Positions 43,411-53,863 of a stretch of DNA of 64,000 nt are shown here, in pieces. Origin of the DNA: Shewanella japonica (GTDB lineage Bacteria > Pseudomonadota > Gammaproteobacteria > Enterobacterales > Shewanellaceae); contig NZ_CP020472.1 of NCBI RefSeq assembly GCF_002075795.1, positions 4,210,501 to 4,274,500 on the forward strand, given 5' to 3'. Position 1 is the stretch's first letter. Every line of letters starts with the position of its first letter. The notes beneath the pieces are model-generated. The model saw nothing but the letters and a program-made list of their open reading frames with translations. It ran no database searches and was not told where the DNA came from. Made by a program: the position numbers and the translations under genes.

Positions 43411-44430
43411 TCAAAGGTTGTTGTTAGGATAAAAGGTCACATCAGCAGGTGGGCGGCTTAGCTCCATTCTTGCCACTGCGTCCCAAATAACCGAGACACC
43501 AGCACCAGCTTTATGAGCATTCTCACTTAAATGTCTGCGCCATCCTCTTGAGCCAGGTAAACCTTGAAATAAACCAATCATATGACGAGTGATATGATTT
43601 AACCGTCCGCCCTGCGCTAAATGTTGCTCAATATAAGGCATCATTTGTTCAATAACCTGCTCACGGGTAATGACGGGTTTATCATCACCATAGATAATCT
43701 GGTCAACCTTAGCGAGTAAATAAGGGTTCTGATATGCCTCACGGCCTATCATCACACCATCTAATTGCTCTAGGTGCGTTAACGAGTCTTCTAAGGTTTT
43801 TACACCGCCGTTAATACTGATATTCAAATCGGCATAATCACGCTTTAACTGGTACACACGCTCATAATTAAGTTCCGGTATTTCCCGGTTCTCTTTTGGG
43901 CTTAATCCTTGTAACCACGCTTTTCGAGCATGCACAATAAAGGTATCGCAGCCAACCGCTTTTACCGAATCAACAAAATCAGTGAGAAATTGATAACTGT
44001 CTTGCTCATCGATACCGATTCGAGTTTTAACCGTTACAGGGATATCAGCAACTTGCTTCATCGCATCAACACACTCAGCCACAAGTTGTGGCTCGCCCAT
44101 TAAGCAGGCACCAAAACGGCCATTCTGGACTCGATCAGAAGGACAACCCACATTGAGGTTAATCTCATCATAGCCGCGCTCAAACGCTAACTTGGCGCAC
44201 GTAGCTAAGTCTTTTGGATTTGAACCGCCCAATTGAAGCGCGACAGGATGCTCTTCTTCGTTATACGCCAAGTAATCGCCTTGACCATGAATAATTGCAC
44301 CTGTGGTGACCATCTCGGTATACAGCACGGTATTCGCTGACATCAACCGAGCAAAATAGCGATAATGTCTATCAGTCCAATCCAGCATGGGCGCAATAGA
44401 GAGTGCTCTGTTTAACTTCTTGTTTGTCAC
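43411..44430 (-). CDS. dusA: tRNA-dihydrouridine synthase DusA
   Basis: This 339-residue FMN enzyme reduces uridine 20/20a in the tRNA D-loop. The APMLDWTDRHYR start is typical of DusA rather than DusB or DusC. NVGCPSDRVQNGRFGACLM contains the catalytic Cys, and HARKAWLQGLSPKENREIPELNY is a DusA signature. The start is GTG. Although dusA is a known integration site for mobile elements, I see no integrase beside it. Confidence 0.95.
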   Translation of the reverse strand: MTNKKLNRALSIAPMLDWTDRHYRYFARLMSANTVLYTEMVTTGAIIHGQGDYLAYNEEEHPVALQLGGSNPKDLATCAKLAFERGYDEINLNVGCPSDRVQNGRFGACLMGEPQLVAECVDAMKQVADIPVTVKTRIGIDEQDSYQFLTDFVDSVKAVGCDTFIVHARKAWLQGLSPKENREIPELNYERVYQLKRDYADLNISINGGVKTLEDSLTHLEQLDGVMIGREAYQNPYLLAKVDQIIYGDDKPVITREQVIEQMMPYIEQHLAQGGRLNHITRHMIGLFQGLPGSRGWRRHLSENAHKAGAGVSVIWDAVARMELSRPPADVTFYPNNNL

Positions 44431-45041
44431 AACTAACTCAACCTTTTACAAATCAATTGGTTAAACCAAAAACTATCGATTACAACCAGCTTAAATAAAA
44501 TGCCTTTCAGGCCTATTCTTACTTTTCAGTCCGTTTGGGGAACCTGATCCACCTCTTCTAAAGTGGTTTATTATAAACAACGGAGCATACAAAAAGACGA
44601 ATTATACCATTAATAAGCGTACAAGAAAGAATGCAACCGCTTATTACACGACAGTCAGAATGACAGGTAAACTTAATCCAGCTATAACCTCTACTTTTGT
44701 CCCCAACTTTCCTCATTCTGAGGTGCCAATTTGAACTCTTTTACTAACCAGTTGGAGTTATTGAAATGTAAATGTTGGTAAATTTGCCCCCTTAACCAAA
44801 TTGAACAGCCCCCCTAGGAATTAACAACACCCTTACAACCGATAATTTCCACAAAGACAAAATAAAAGCTTAAACCGATTACCATAATATTAATAATAGA
44901 TATAAATCAATAGCATAACCTTTATCCTAAATAGGAAAAAATCTATTTTTAACGCTTTCAATTAATTTACATTGTCAAACTAAAATTTACAAATAGTTGC
45001 GATCGTGATCGTAAAACTAAAAACATGTATCAAGTCGTGAT
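44431..45041. other. Long gene-free spacer between dusA and the TonB-receptor cluster
   Basis: No gene is supported. The region is AT rich, with short poly-C and poly-A tracts. It divides the divergent dusA gene from the iron-type operon, whose operator lies at its right end. No mobile-element end or att-like repeat was recognised. Confidence 0.45.
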
Positions 45042-45060
45042 GAGAATGATTTGCATTTGT
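45042..45060 (+). promoter_or_regulatory. Fur-box-like operator upstream of the lipoprotein/TonB receptor cluster
   Basis: GAGAATGATTTGCATTTGT matches the 19-base Fur consensus at 13 positions by my alignment. Its core is AATGATTTGCATT. It sits 58 bases before the lipoprotein start, where an operator would block transcription. Iron control of the cluster follows as an inference. Confidence 0.6.
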
Positions 45061-45117
45061 AACAATGCGGTATCAAAATGCCCGCGAATATAAATTGATA
45101 ATAAATAGGACTTTCTG

Positions 45118-47934
45118 ATGGCGAAGCATACATTCCCGATCGCACCTTTAGCTATTGCTGTAGTTTCCGCATTACTAACAGCATGTGGTGGAGGCTCTTC
45201 AGACTCAAACTCTGCACCAGTATTTGACACAACTTCACTGGCTGTAACTGTGCAAGAAGACACTAGTTTTGATGGTAATTTAATCGCCACTGATGAAAAT
45301 AGCGATCAAATCACCTTTTCTATTACTCAGACACCTGAAAATGGGTCACTTTCATTGAGTGCTGATGGAAGCTACAGTTATACGCCAGCAGTTGATTTTT
45401 TTGGTACAGACACCGCAATAGTACAAGCAAGTGATGGAACGGTTGCCACCTCAGCAAATCTGGTATTCACTGTCACCAATGTGAATGACATCCCCGTAAT
45501 TGTAAGTAGCAGCATCGCTGTGAATGCAAATGGTGTGACTGAAGGACAAATTGTGGCGACGGATGCTGACGATGACGATCTAAGCTACAGCATTGAAGCT
45601 GCCCCAGAATCAGGAACATTAACACTTGATGCAATAACGGGCTCATTCACTTACACCGCAGACCCATTATCATTTGCCAAATCTTTTACAGTAGGTGTCA
45701 CCGATGGGCATTCTGACATGCTCACAGCCGTTATTGAGCTTAAGCCTAGCTACGAAACTAATCAGCAAAAGCAAGACTATTACTACGCTTCCGAATTATC
45801 ACATCTTAAGCAGTCTCAGGCATTAATTGATAGCCTTGAACAAGACAATCTAGCTGACCCAGCCTACCTTGCGTTAGCCCGCGGTTATGCCAATGCAGGC
45901 TTTACTGACGAAAGTAGCCGTATTGTCAATGAAGATATTATTAATCAAGACAACAAAGCCAGAGCATTAAAAGATATTGCATCTGACTATAATGACAATG
46001 GTTTATTTGACCAAGGTGACACACTTCGTGATGAGGCATTAAAAGTCTACAATATCTACGTCGCAGACAAAGGCTTTAGTAGCTTCAATACCTCAGATGG
46101 TGGATTTTACCTTTCTCTATTAGGCGATTATCAAGACAGCGGCAATGAACTAGGCGCCGAAAATGTATTAGCAACGCTTGAGCTGATTAAAGAAGCACTA
46201 AAATCTGATGAATATACGACAAGTTATGGCTATTTACTGACTAGCAACCGTAATTATGTCGAGGCATTGCAAGCACAATACTTGGCGGATAAAACAGAGG
46301 CGAATCGACTTAAATTTGTTGCTTCCGTTGATCATTTTGTCGAGTACATTGAAGATATCGGTTATGAGTATTTACCCTCTTCAAAAACCAATGCCGGAAG
46401 CCCTGATTATTATAGACGAGCATTTTATTACGGCTGGGCGCTTGAATACTATGTTCGTGCAGGCGAAGAGCTTAAAAGTAAGGAGCTCATCGCGCGGATA
46501 ATTTCTCTACACGGTGAGGTAACTTACGATGAAGAATATAATCGTCCAGCGAATGAGTATGCGGAATATACCAAAGAGAACGGCGTCGCTTATGCATTAC
46601 AACTCGCGGCCGGTCCGCTAGAACTGTTTTACCCTAACATAACACCGAACCCAGCTTTAGCGATTGTAGCAGGTTCCGAATTCTTAGATCGGTATGAATC
46701 AACGGTTCAGGAAGAGATTGACGATTATCATGGGTTATCAATCATACTTGAGGGTGGCAGTGTTGAAACCGCAACAGACTATTTAATTGCTCTATCACCA
46801 GATGCTTACCGAACACAGTTCAGAGCCGTTGCAGAGCAAACAATTACCAGCCCAGGATTAACCACACACCTTATTAATTATGGTATGTATGATGAAGCCA
46901 AACAGGCTATTGAAGTTGCCAAAGGCATTCTTACCAGTGAAGAAATGATTAATGAAAGGCTGACGTCTCCAGCCTACATTGTTGGCGACTGGGGCTGTGG
47001 TAAATTGATCGAATTACTCCAACGGATGGATGCTCAAGATGATGCCAAAGCATTATTCCCAACCTGCCATCAACTATTAACTGATAACTACCCGATCAAC
47101 GCAGAAGGCCTTACAACCTCTAACCTGTTAGATGCACGACAGAAGTTGATGAGCATTGCTGGTAAAGTCGATGAGTCAGAAGTCGCAGCAGCCACGACCA
47201 TTGAAGCACTATCGTTGATCGACATAGTCAGTGATTTTGAAGACCGTATTGAATGGCGTTACGAATTTTCCCAAAGCGCTGCACTTAACGGCTTGTTAAT
47301 GAGTGCTGCTGAGCAAACAACAACATTAGTAAACGAATATATAGCCGGATATGAGGCATTTGTTGCTGCAGAAGATGGCGATGAAGAAGCAGGATTAGAC
47401 TTAGGTATTGATATACTTGAGCAACTTGCTAGCCCTGATGATTTTAATACCTCTACTGATGCGTACTCTGTGGTAACACAAATGCGTTATCACGCAGCAT
47501 CGGATGAATATGCGACAAGTTTAGCCAGCGTACAAGCTGATATTGCAAAGCTAATTAGTTTCATTGATACCAAGGTGCAAACACAAACCGCAACCATTCA
47601 AGCTAATATTTACGAGGATTCGGTCGCCCTACTTGCTGGAGCGCGTAACTACGATTTAGCAAAAGAGATCATTGCTCGAGATGCCAATGCAGAAGCTGCT
47701 CAATTAGAGCTTACCTCTGTATTAGCTGAAGAAATCGCCCTACAAGAAGATTTCCCTGCAACTGTTGCTGCTAACGTCGATACAGATCAAGACGGTAAGC
47801 CTAACTTCTTCATCAGCACAGCAACTGAAGAACAAATCACCGCTTCTGGCTTGACCGCTGATGATGATACTGACGGTGACGGTATTCTTGACAGCGAAGA
47901 TGTTAATCCACTATTGCCTGATAACGCGCAGTAA
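45118..47934 (+). CDS. Large surface-type lipoprotein: cadherin-like repeats, helical repeats, calcium-binding tail
   Basis: This 938-residue protein has a lipoprotein signal (LTAC lipobox near residue 22, followed by GGGSSDS). Two cadherin/VCBS-like beta repeats follow (about residues 35-120 and 125-205), each with SLSADGSYSYTPA- and TLDAITGSFTYTA-like cores. A long helical region resembling TPRs spans about 215-870, and the tail carries DTDQDGKPN and DDDTDGDGILDSEDVNP, the thrombospondin-type-3 calcium pattern. It precedes a TonB receptor by 11 bases and is likely co-expressed. It might be a substrate-capturing partner, like SusD, although it is not SusD-like in sequence. Confidence 0.8.
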   Translation: MAKHTFPIAPLAIAVVSALLTACGGGSSDSNSAPVFDTTSLAVTVQEDTSFDGNLIATDENSDQITFSITQTPENGSLSLSADGSYSYTPAVDFFGTDTAIVQASDGTVATSANLVFTVTNVNDIPVIVSSSIAVNANGVTEGQIVATDADDDDLSYSIEAAPESGTLTLDAITGSFTYTADPLSFAKSFTVGVTDGHSDMLTAVIELKPSYETNQQKQDYYYASELSHLKQSQALIDSLEQDNLADPAYLALARGYANAGFTDESSRIVNEDIINQDNKARALKDIASDYNDNGLFDQGDTLRDEALKVYNIYVADKGFSSFNTSDGGFYLSLLGDYQDSGNELGAENVLATLELIKEALKSDEYTTSYGYLLTSNRNYVEALQAQYLADKTEANRLKFVASVDHFVEYIEDIGYEYLPSSKTNAGSPDYYRRAFYYGWALEYYVRAGEELKSKELIARIISLHGEVTYDEEYNRPANEYAEYTKENGVAYALQLAAGPLELFYPNITPNPALAIVAGSEFLDRYESTVQEEIDDYHGLSIILEGGSVETATDYLIALSPDAYRTQFRAVAEQTITSPGLTTHLINYGMYDEAKQAIEVAKGILTSEEMINERLTSPAYIVGDWGCGKLIELLQRMDAQDDAKALFPTCHQLLTDNYPINAEGLTTSNLLDARQKLMSIAGKVDESEVAAATTIEALSLIDIVSDFEDRIEWRYEFSQSAALNGLLMSAAEQTTTLVNEYIAGYEAFVAAEDGDEEAGLDLGIDILEQLASPDDFNTSTDAYSVVTQMRYHAASDEYATSLASVQADIAKLISFIDTKVQTQTATIQANIYEDSVALLAGARNYDLAKEIIARDANAEAAQLELTSVLAEEIALQEDFPATVAANVDTDQDGKPNFFISTATEEQITASGLTADDDTDGDGILDSEDVNPLLPDNAQ

Positions 47935-47945
47935 CGGTTAACACT

Positions 47946-50708
47946 ATGAAGTTAACACTTAATCCTGTATACGTCAGCATGATGCTGGCGTTAAACCTAA
48001 CGGTAACCTTTTCCGCTTTTGCGGAAGAGGTTGACTCTTTTGAACAGCAACAACAAACAATCCTGGCAAGCACTAAAAAGACTGCTGAATTATGGCAGAG
48101 CTGTGCTCAGCACTTACGTTTTCCCGAAGCGAAGTTACTGAGCGACGAGCAAGCTAAATTAATGAAAGGCTGCCTTAACAATGACGGAACACCTGTTGAG
48201 GTGATAGAAGTCACAGGTCGTTACTTTGGCCCAGAAGTACTTGAAGCCCAAGGTAGAATATTCCTATCTCAGGATTTCATTGAAAATGCCCCTATTGGCA
48301 ATGGTGACATTACTGAGCTATTAAAAGGTCTTCCGGGTATTCAAACCAGTGAAGCTGACAATAGCTTATCGAGTCTAACGGACATTCGTTCGCGTGAGGT
48401 ATCTATTTCTGGCGGTAAAGCCTACCAAAATGGATTTTTTATAGACGGAATGAACGTCAATAGCCGTATCGACCCTGGTAGCTCTTCATTAGCCACAAGT
48501 AGCCAAAACTCAGTAGCGGGTCATACAAACGAGTTCTTCTTAAACAAAGACTTAGTAGAAAGCATTACCGTCTATGACTCTAATATTCCCGTCGAATATG
48601 GCGAGTTTGTGGGTGGTGTTGTGGAATCTCAAAGTAAAGATGCCTGGGATTTACCCGCGGTAAGACTGGGGTACCGAGGCACTAGTTCTGATTGGGTGGA
48701 GTTCCATGATATCTATGGCGACAATGCCGATCCTTCTGAATCTACTTTTGACAAGCCGGTATATGACAAACACCAATACAAACTTCAACTTGCTAAGAAG
48801 CTGGAAGATGGCCGAGGTATTGGTCTAAATGTTAATCACACCACATCGACACAGAGTATCGAGTCCCTTGGCGTATTAGAAGATACCGAAAGTACAAACT
48901 CGAACGTGATGTTGAAGTACGACTCTGAACTAGATTGGTTTGATCACCTTAGTGTATCAGCGCTTTATGCCCCTTTTGAAAATCACGATATTCTCACTGA
49001 CACCTTAAATAGTGAGTACACAACCAAAGGGGGTGGCTATGCACTAAACGCGGTGGGTTATCGAAACCTTGGTTGGGCCGACTGGAAAATTACTGCTAAC
49101 AGTCGTTACAGTGAAAATAGCCGCACAGCACCTCAAGATTACTTCTCTTGGGCGAATGTTCCAGGAAAAGATTGGGCTGATCCTTGGGCGACCGTATCTA
49201 AAGAAGGTGCTTATGGTGATCTCGATACCCAACAAATCACCTATTCGTTAAATAACAAGTTTGATTTTGACGCCAATTTTTGGGACTTAGACCATCAATT
49301 TAGTATGGGTCTACAATTAGAAAGTCAGCAAATATTGCGTGATCGAGAGCAGCAAGCTGTGACCTATTCTAACGCTAGAATAAACAGCCAAGTTGACTGT
49401 AATGGCAACAATTACGATTGTATTGAACAGTCAAATAACACCTCTATTGAAGAGCTGGAAGCCATATTAGGTGAGCCATTTGATCCAACCAACCCTGAAC
49501 ACCTCGCGCTTTATGAAAAGTCAGTCGGTACAACGGGACAGTTTTTTCAACGGCGAGTTATTTATCAAGAGGAACATATTGATGTCACTGTGCGTAAAGC
49601 ATCAATGTACATTCAAGATGTGATCGAGTGGGACAACCTAAAACTAAATTTAGGTTTGCGTTATGACACTGAAGATTTCTTTGGTAATCATAATATCGCG
49701 CCACGTATTTCCGGTGGTTATGACCTTTTTGGCGACAACCAAACCTTAATCACTTTTGGTGCTAGCCGCTATTACGATGCGAATTTAACAACCTATGCAA
49801 TTCGCGAGCAGCAGTTACCTTATATCACCCAATACCGTGACTCATACAATAATGTTGTCGGTGATTGGATTGATGACAGCGAGCAAGACTTAACGCGGTA
49901 TCGATACGACGGCGTAAAAACCCCCTATTCTGATGAATTAACCTTGGGCTGGAAACAAGAAGTGCTTGGTGGTTTCTTGTCCTTGCGTGGCGTTTGGCGC
50001 CAAAACAAGGATGAAATTGGTCAGGGTGACTCTGTTAGAGAAGGAGGCTATACCTATCTTTATCAAGTTAACAAAGGTGAGAGCGAGCAAAAGCGTATTT
50101 CCCTGTCTTGGAATGGCCAATGGCGCAATCATAGTTTCTGGGCGAATACTTCTTGGTCTGAAACTTATACGAGTCAGGAAAGCTATGATGACAATATCGA
50201 CGATACACCAGCTGAAGATATTGTTGCTTATGAAACCACTATCATTAATGAAGATGGCACAGAAGAAACAATTTATACCGCTGTTTCTCTAGACGACCTT
50301 GACCGACTTGCATCAAATTATGCACGCCCTTGGATAGTTAATATGGGCTGGACCGCCAAGTGGACTGATGATTTACAAACGACGTTAACCGCAACATACA
50401 CCCAAGGCTACACGTCTGTATCAGCAACTTCAGAAGTACATGAATTTGAAGATATTATTGAGACAACCCCTTCAGGTGAATTGTTACCCCTCGAAGCGAC
50501 TATTTATAGGGAGTTTGAATACGATGATGCCATTTTATTTAATGCATCATTACGCTACCGATTACCTGATTTCAATAAGCACGGCCTAGCCTTGAGCTTT
50601 GATATAAGTAACTTATTAGACAGCAGAACATATTCGGTATTACCAGGTGAGTCTGGGGTTGAGGTTGGCCGGAGTTTCTGGCTAGGCATAAATTATACCT
50701 ATGACTAA
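47946..50708 (+). CDS. TonB-dependent outer-membrane receptor
   Basis: This 920-residue receptor has a signal peptide (cleaved near AFA-EEV) and an unusual segment of about 60 residues before the TonB box, containing two Cys. The TonB-box-like EVIEVTGR is at about residues 84-91. The plug includes NGDITELLKGLPGIQ and GFFIDGMNVNSR. The 22-stranded barrel follows, ending in LGINYTYD rather than a terminal aromatic residue. Its ligand is unknown. It follows the lipoprotein gene by 11 bases and shares its Fur-like site. A hairpin follows the stop. Confidence 0.92.
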   Translation: MKLTLNPVYVSMMLALNLTVTFSAFAEEVDSFEQQQQTILASTKKTAELWQSCAQHLRFPEAKLLSDEQAKLMKGCLNNDGTPVEVIEVTGRYFGPEVLEAQGRIFLSQDFIENAPIGNGDITELLKGLPGIQTSEADNSLSSLTDIRSREVSISGGKAYQNGFFIDGMNVNSRIDPGSSSLATSSQNSVAGHTNEFFLNKDLVESITVYDSNIPVEYGEFVGGVVESQSKDAWDLPAVRLGYRGTSSDWVEFHDIYGDNADPSESTFDKPVYDKHQYKLQLAKKLEDGRGIGLNVNHTTSTQSIESLGVLEDTESTNSNVMLKYDSELDWFDHLSVSALYAPFENHDILTDTLNSEYTTKGGGYALNAVGYRNLGWADWKITANSRYSENSRTAPQDYFSWANVPGKDWADPWATVSKEGAYGDLDTQQITYSLNNKFDFDANFWDLDHQFSMGLQLESQQILRDREQQAVTYSNARINSQVDCNGNNYDCIEQSNNTSIEELEAILGEPFDPTNPEHLALYEKSVGTTGQFFQRRVIYQEEHIDVTVRKASMYIQDVIEWDNLKLNLGLRYDTEDFFGNHNIAPRISGGYDLFGDNQTLITFGASRYYDANLTTYAIREQQLPYITQYRDSYNNVVGDWIDDSEQDLTRYRYDGVKTPYSDELTLGWKQEVLGGFLSLRGVWRQNKDEIGQGDSVREGGYTYLYQVNKGESEQKRISLSWNGQWRNHSFWANTSWSETYTSQESYDDNIDDTPAEDIVAYETTIINEDGTEETIYTAVSLDDLDRLASNYARPWIVNMGWTAKWTDDLQTTLTATYTQGYTSVSATSEVHEFEDIIETTPSGELLPLEATIYREFEYDDAILFNASLRYRLPDFNKHGLALSFDISNLLDSRTYSVLPGESGVEVGRSFWLGINYTYD

Positions 50709-50741
50709 AGACACAGCATAAGTTGCAACAAAGCTAGACCT

Positions 50742-50775
50742 GCGTGTTGGTAAGCTATTTAGTTTACCAATACGC
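50742..50775 (+). terminator. Long hairpin after the TonB receptor gene
   Basis: GCGTGTTGGTAAGC and GTTTACCAATACGC pair along 14 positions with two to three G-T wobbles around a 6-base loop. There is no T-run. It may partly end or stabilise the upstream two-gene message ahead of the M16 gene. Confidence 0.55.
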
Positions 50776-50944
50776 TGAGCACCCTAAACCTAACTTACGG
50801 TTATTAAATTAAATAGCCTAATTAATATTATGTATTCCAGATTTAATTGATAACAATCACGCATAAACACGATGTAAATATTATCAACGATATGTCTGGA
50901 TCTTTTTTAACTAGTTCGTGATGCGAACATAACTTTCTCCTAAT

Positions 50945-53782
50945 GTGCACTCAATGAATGAATACAGAAAAATGCTGACGAGCTGTGCTCGTCTTATCGC
51001 TTGTATTGTTGTCTTCATAAGCGTTACTTGTTCAGCCCAATACCAATGGGATCCCGCTTTGACTACGGGCAAGTTAGACAATGGACTCCAGTACGTTATC
51101 TACAACAGTGATAAAAAAACTGATCCTTTTAATATACGCTTGATTGTTAACGCAGGCTCCGTAGACGAAAAACAACGCGCAGGTGTTGCGCATATGCTTG
51201 AGCATATGGTCTTTCATAAAACTCAGAACCACCCAGAAGGGATCCACAACTATCTCGAAAAACTGGGGTGGAAAACAGGTTTGCAAGTTAACGCAATGAC
51301 TCGTCAAACTGAAACTCAATACATGATTCGAACTCGGCCAAATGATGCATTAGATATGCAAGGATCACTTGCATTAATGTCACAACTTGCAGGCCACGCC
51401 ACCTTAGATGCAGCTGATTGGCAGCGAGAACGAGGAGTAATTGTTGAAGAGTGGCGTCAGGGAAATGGGCTAGCTGATGAAGTTAACCAGCTAAAAAAAG
51501 CGGTTGTAAGAAATAACTCCCGTTATGTTGATCGCCCTACTATTGGTACTTATGAATCAATTAAACAAGCCGATATCAGTGAGCTAAGAGATTTCTACAA
51601 CACATTTTATGTCGCGAGTAATATGAAATTAGTCATCTCTGGTTATCTCGATGTCGCAAAAACTGAGCACGCTATTCAGCATTCGTTTGGCCTTTTACCA
51701 TCAAAACCACAGCCTAAACGCGACTATGTGGCTTTGCCTTTATCGCCTAAGCTATATATAGATAAAGTGCAGCATCCTAAAGGTAGCACTTCCATGGTGG
51801 TTTATGGATTGCGTATGCCAATGCCTGACCGTACAACAGAGCAAGGTCAGTACACGTATTTACAAAATTACTTCTTACGTAAAATGATGAGAAATCAAAT
51901 ACGACGAAATAAATCATTAGTTGATTCTGATGATATTGAAAGCCTTAGCCTTACTGTCAAAGAGCCAACAAATAACCGTCTGATTGTTGCTATTGCCTCT
52001 CGCACTCATAATCATGAATTAGGCCTCAAAGTTGTAGCAACTGAATTGGCTCGGCTATACCGAGATGGTTTAGATAAGCAAGAATTTATCCAAATACGAG
52101 ACAAAGCAAAAGAGATTAATAGCCGCAATATTAAAGCCGCAAAGCATCGTGATTTTGCCGCTTGGGAAGATAAAATTACTGAAGCGTTTGTACAAGGCAG
52201 CTTGTTAGAGTCGCCAGTTGCACGTAGCGAGCGCACTCATCAATGGCTGAATAAGATGACCTTTGAAGAGCTTAACGCACGCATGCGTGAAATGCTTGAT
52301 ACTGAAGACAACTTTTTATACTTCCAAGCTGGTGGCGATCAACAAATCACACTACCAACAACTGCAGAAGTTCGTCAATTGCAGGCTGATATCCAAGCAA
52401 ATATCAATACTCTTGAAAAAAGTGTGTTGCTAGCCGATGTCAAACCCAAAGCAGCCCAAGCCATCAATACAGCCTCGGTCTCAGAAGTAACGACACCTAA
52501 TCTGCCAAAAGTGACCTCAAAACCTGGTAGTTGGTCTCCACTTGAATCTGAGCAGTGGCAATATCAACAGCAAACATTAACCTTAAGAAAATACCAGCTA
52601 AGCAATGGTGACCAACTGTTGTGGCTTAACAAACCTACCTCTGATAATAAACTGTATATCAAAGCGTTAACTCAAGTAGGTTTTCAAAACAACGCGATAC
52701 CAGCGTGGCTTGCTCAAACCAGTATACAGTTGTGGCAACAGAGTGGTTTAGCGCAATGGAGTGAAACTGAGTGGCAACAATGGCAAGTGGATAATCCACA
52801 TTGGCAATGGGAATTTAAAGCCAATGAGCTGGATTTAGCTGCTGTTATAGCACCCGATCAATTAGCAACCTTAATGCAGTTATATCATTTACGAATGAGT
52901 ACAGGTATTGATAAAGGTGCCTGGGAGTCAGTTAAAAATGACGTTGTTGAACAGGCAAACCGAATTCAACCAAAATCGCAATTTGTCAATCAACAACGTT
53001 TCGGTGAATCAACGTTTGATGACATTAACCAAGTTGACGTTGATGCCTTAAACCAAGCAAAAATTGAAGAGCACGCCAAAACTATCTTATCGCAACCAGT
53101 CACCTTCTATATCATTGGGGAATTATCGCAAACTGATTTAGAACAGCAAATGAGTCACTCATTGGCGAATATTAGCCGCAAAGCGAGTTTGGATAACAGC
53201 AGCAGCATGCAACTTCCAGCTAACCGTGTTGAGTATATTCAAAGCCATGACCAGCAAAAAGCCGAGATTAGTCAGTACGGGTATTTACCGATGCAGTGGA
53301 CCCCCGAAAATGCATTCTTAGTATCAACGCTGACACCTATTGCGAAAAAAATGCTTAAGAAGAAACTCAGGCAAGAACTCGGCGGCATTTATTCTATCAA
53401 ATTTGAAATGCGCTTAGATCCTCAGCAGAACAGAGTGGAAACTGAAGTGCATTACACTTGCGCACCAGAGCGTGCTGATGAATTACTTACTGCGACGAAT
53501 GAAGTGCTTAACAACCTGTCTTCCGCTATTGCTGAACAAGATTTACAACGTATTGTGGAAGATATCTATTTTGCAGAAAAAAGCCGTAATAACAATGCTA
53601 ACACTTGGCTGAGAAGACTTATTTTATCTGACAAACGTTATAAAAATGCTAGCTATATCAAGCGGTCTGGACAATTACACGACCAGGTAACCCTTGAAGG
53701 CTTAGAAGTACTAGCAAAACAAATCTTCCCATTACCACATCGATTAACCTTCATCGATATGCCCGGAGGAAAAAAATTATAG
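50945..53782 (+). CDS. M16 family zinc metalloprotease (pitrilysin/insulinase type), exported
   Basis: This 945-residue protein has a signal-like N-terminus (hydrophobic about residues 13-30) and two M16 halves. The catalytic zinc motif is HMLEH (His83, Glu86, His87), and the third ligand is in VIVEEW (about Glu168/169). The second half, about residues 530-945, lacks the motif and is the usual inactive half. The start is uncertain: GTG at 50945 or ATG at 50954 or 50972, none with a strong ribosome site. Placement after a TonB receptor suggests processing of an imported polypeptide in the periplasm. Confidence 0.9.
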   Translation: MHSMNEYRKMLTSCARLIACIVVFISVTCSAQYQWDPALTTGKLDNGLQYVIYNSDKKTDPFNIRLIVNAGSVDEKQRAGVAHMLEHMVFHKTQNHPEGIHNYLEKLGWKTGLQVNAMTRQTETQYMIRTRPNDALDMQGSLALMSQLAGHATLDAADWQRERGVIVEEWRQGNGLADEVNQLKKAVVRNNSRYVDRPTIGTYESIKQADISELRDFYNTFYVASNMKLVISGYLDVAKTEHAIQHSFGLLPSKPQPKRDYVALPLSPKLYIDKVQHPKGSTSMVVYGLRMPMPDRTTEQGQYTYLQNYFLRKMMRNQIRRNKSLVDSDDIESLSLTVKEPTNNRLIVAIASRTHNHELGLKVVATELARLYRDGLDKQEFIQIRDKAKEINSRNIKAAKHRDFAAWEDKITEAFVQGSLLESPVARSERTHQWLNKMTFEELNARMREMLDTEDNFLYFQAGGDQQITLPTTAEVRQLQADIQANINTLEKSVLLADVKPKAAQAINTASVSEVTTPNLPKVTSKPGSWSPLESEQWQYQQQTLTLRKYQLSNGDQLLWLNKPTSDNKLYIKALTQVGFQNNAIPAWLAQTSIQLWQQSGLAQWSETEWQQWQVDNPHWQWEFKANELDLAAVIAPDQLATLMQLYHLRMSTGIDKGAWESVKNDVVEQANRIQPKSQFVNQQRFGESTFDDINQVDVDALNQAKIEEHAKTILSQPVTFYIIGELSQTDLEQQMSHSLANISRKASLDNSSSMQLPANRVEYIQSHDQQKAEISQYGYLPMQWTPENAFLVSTLTPIAKKMLKKKLRQELGGIYSIKFEMRLDPQQNRVETEVHYTCAPERADELLTATNEVLNNLSSAIAEQDLQRIVEDIYFAEKSRNNNANTWLRRLILSDKRYKNASYIKRSGQLHDQVTLEGLEVLAKQIFPLPHRLTFIDMPGGKKL

Positions 53783-53863
53783 ATGATACGTCGGCCACTC
53801 AATATAACAGTGGCCGAGTTATTGATTTTAATAAACGACCAAGACATAACAGTAGGGCAAAAC

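Noticed and set aside
44431..45041. Integrated mobile element beside dusA
   Set aside because: dusA is a known integration site, but there is no integrase, no att-like duplication and no recognisable phage gene.
49966..50292. 108-codon frame inside the TonB receptor gene
   Set aside because: It lies in another frame of a well supported receptor, with no ribosome site and no recognisable protein features.
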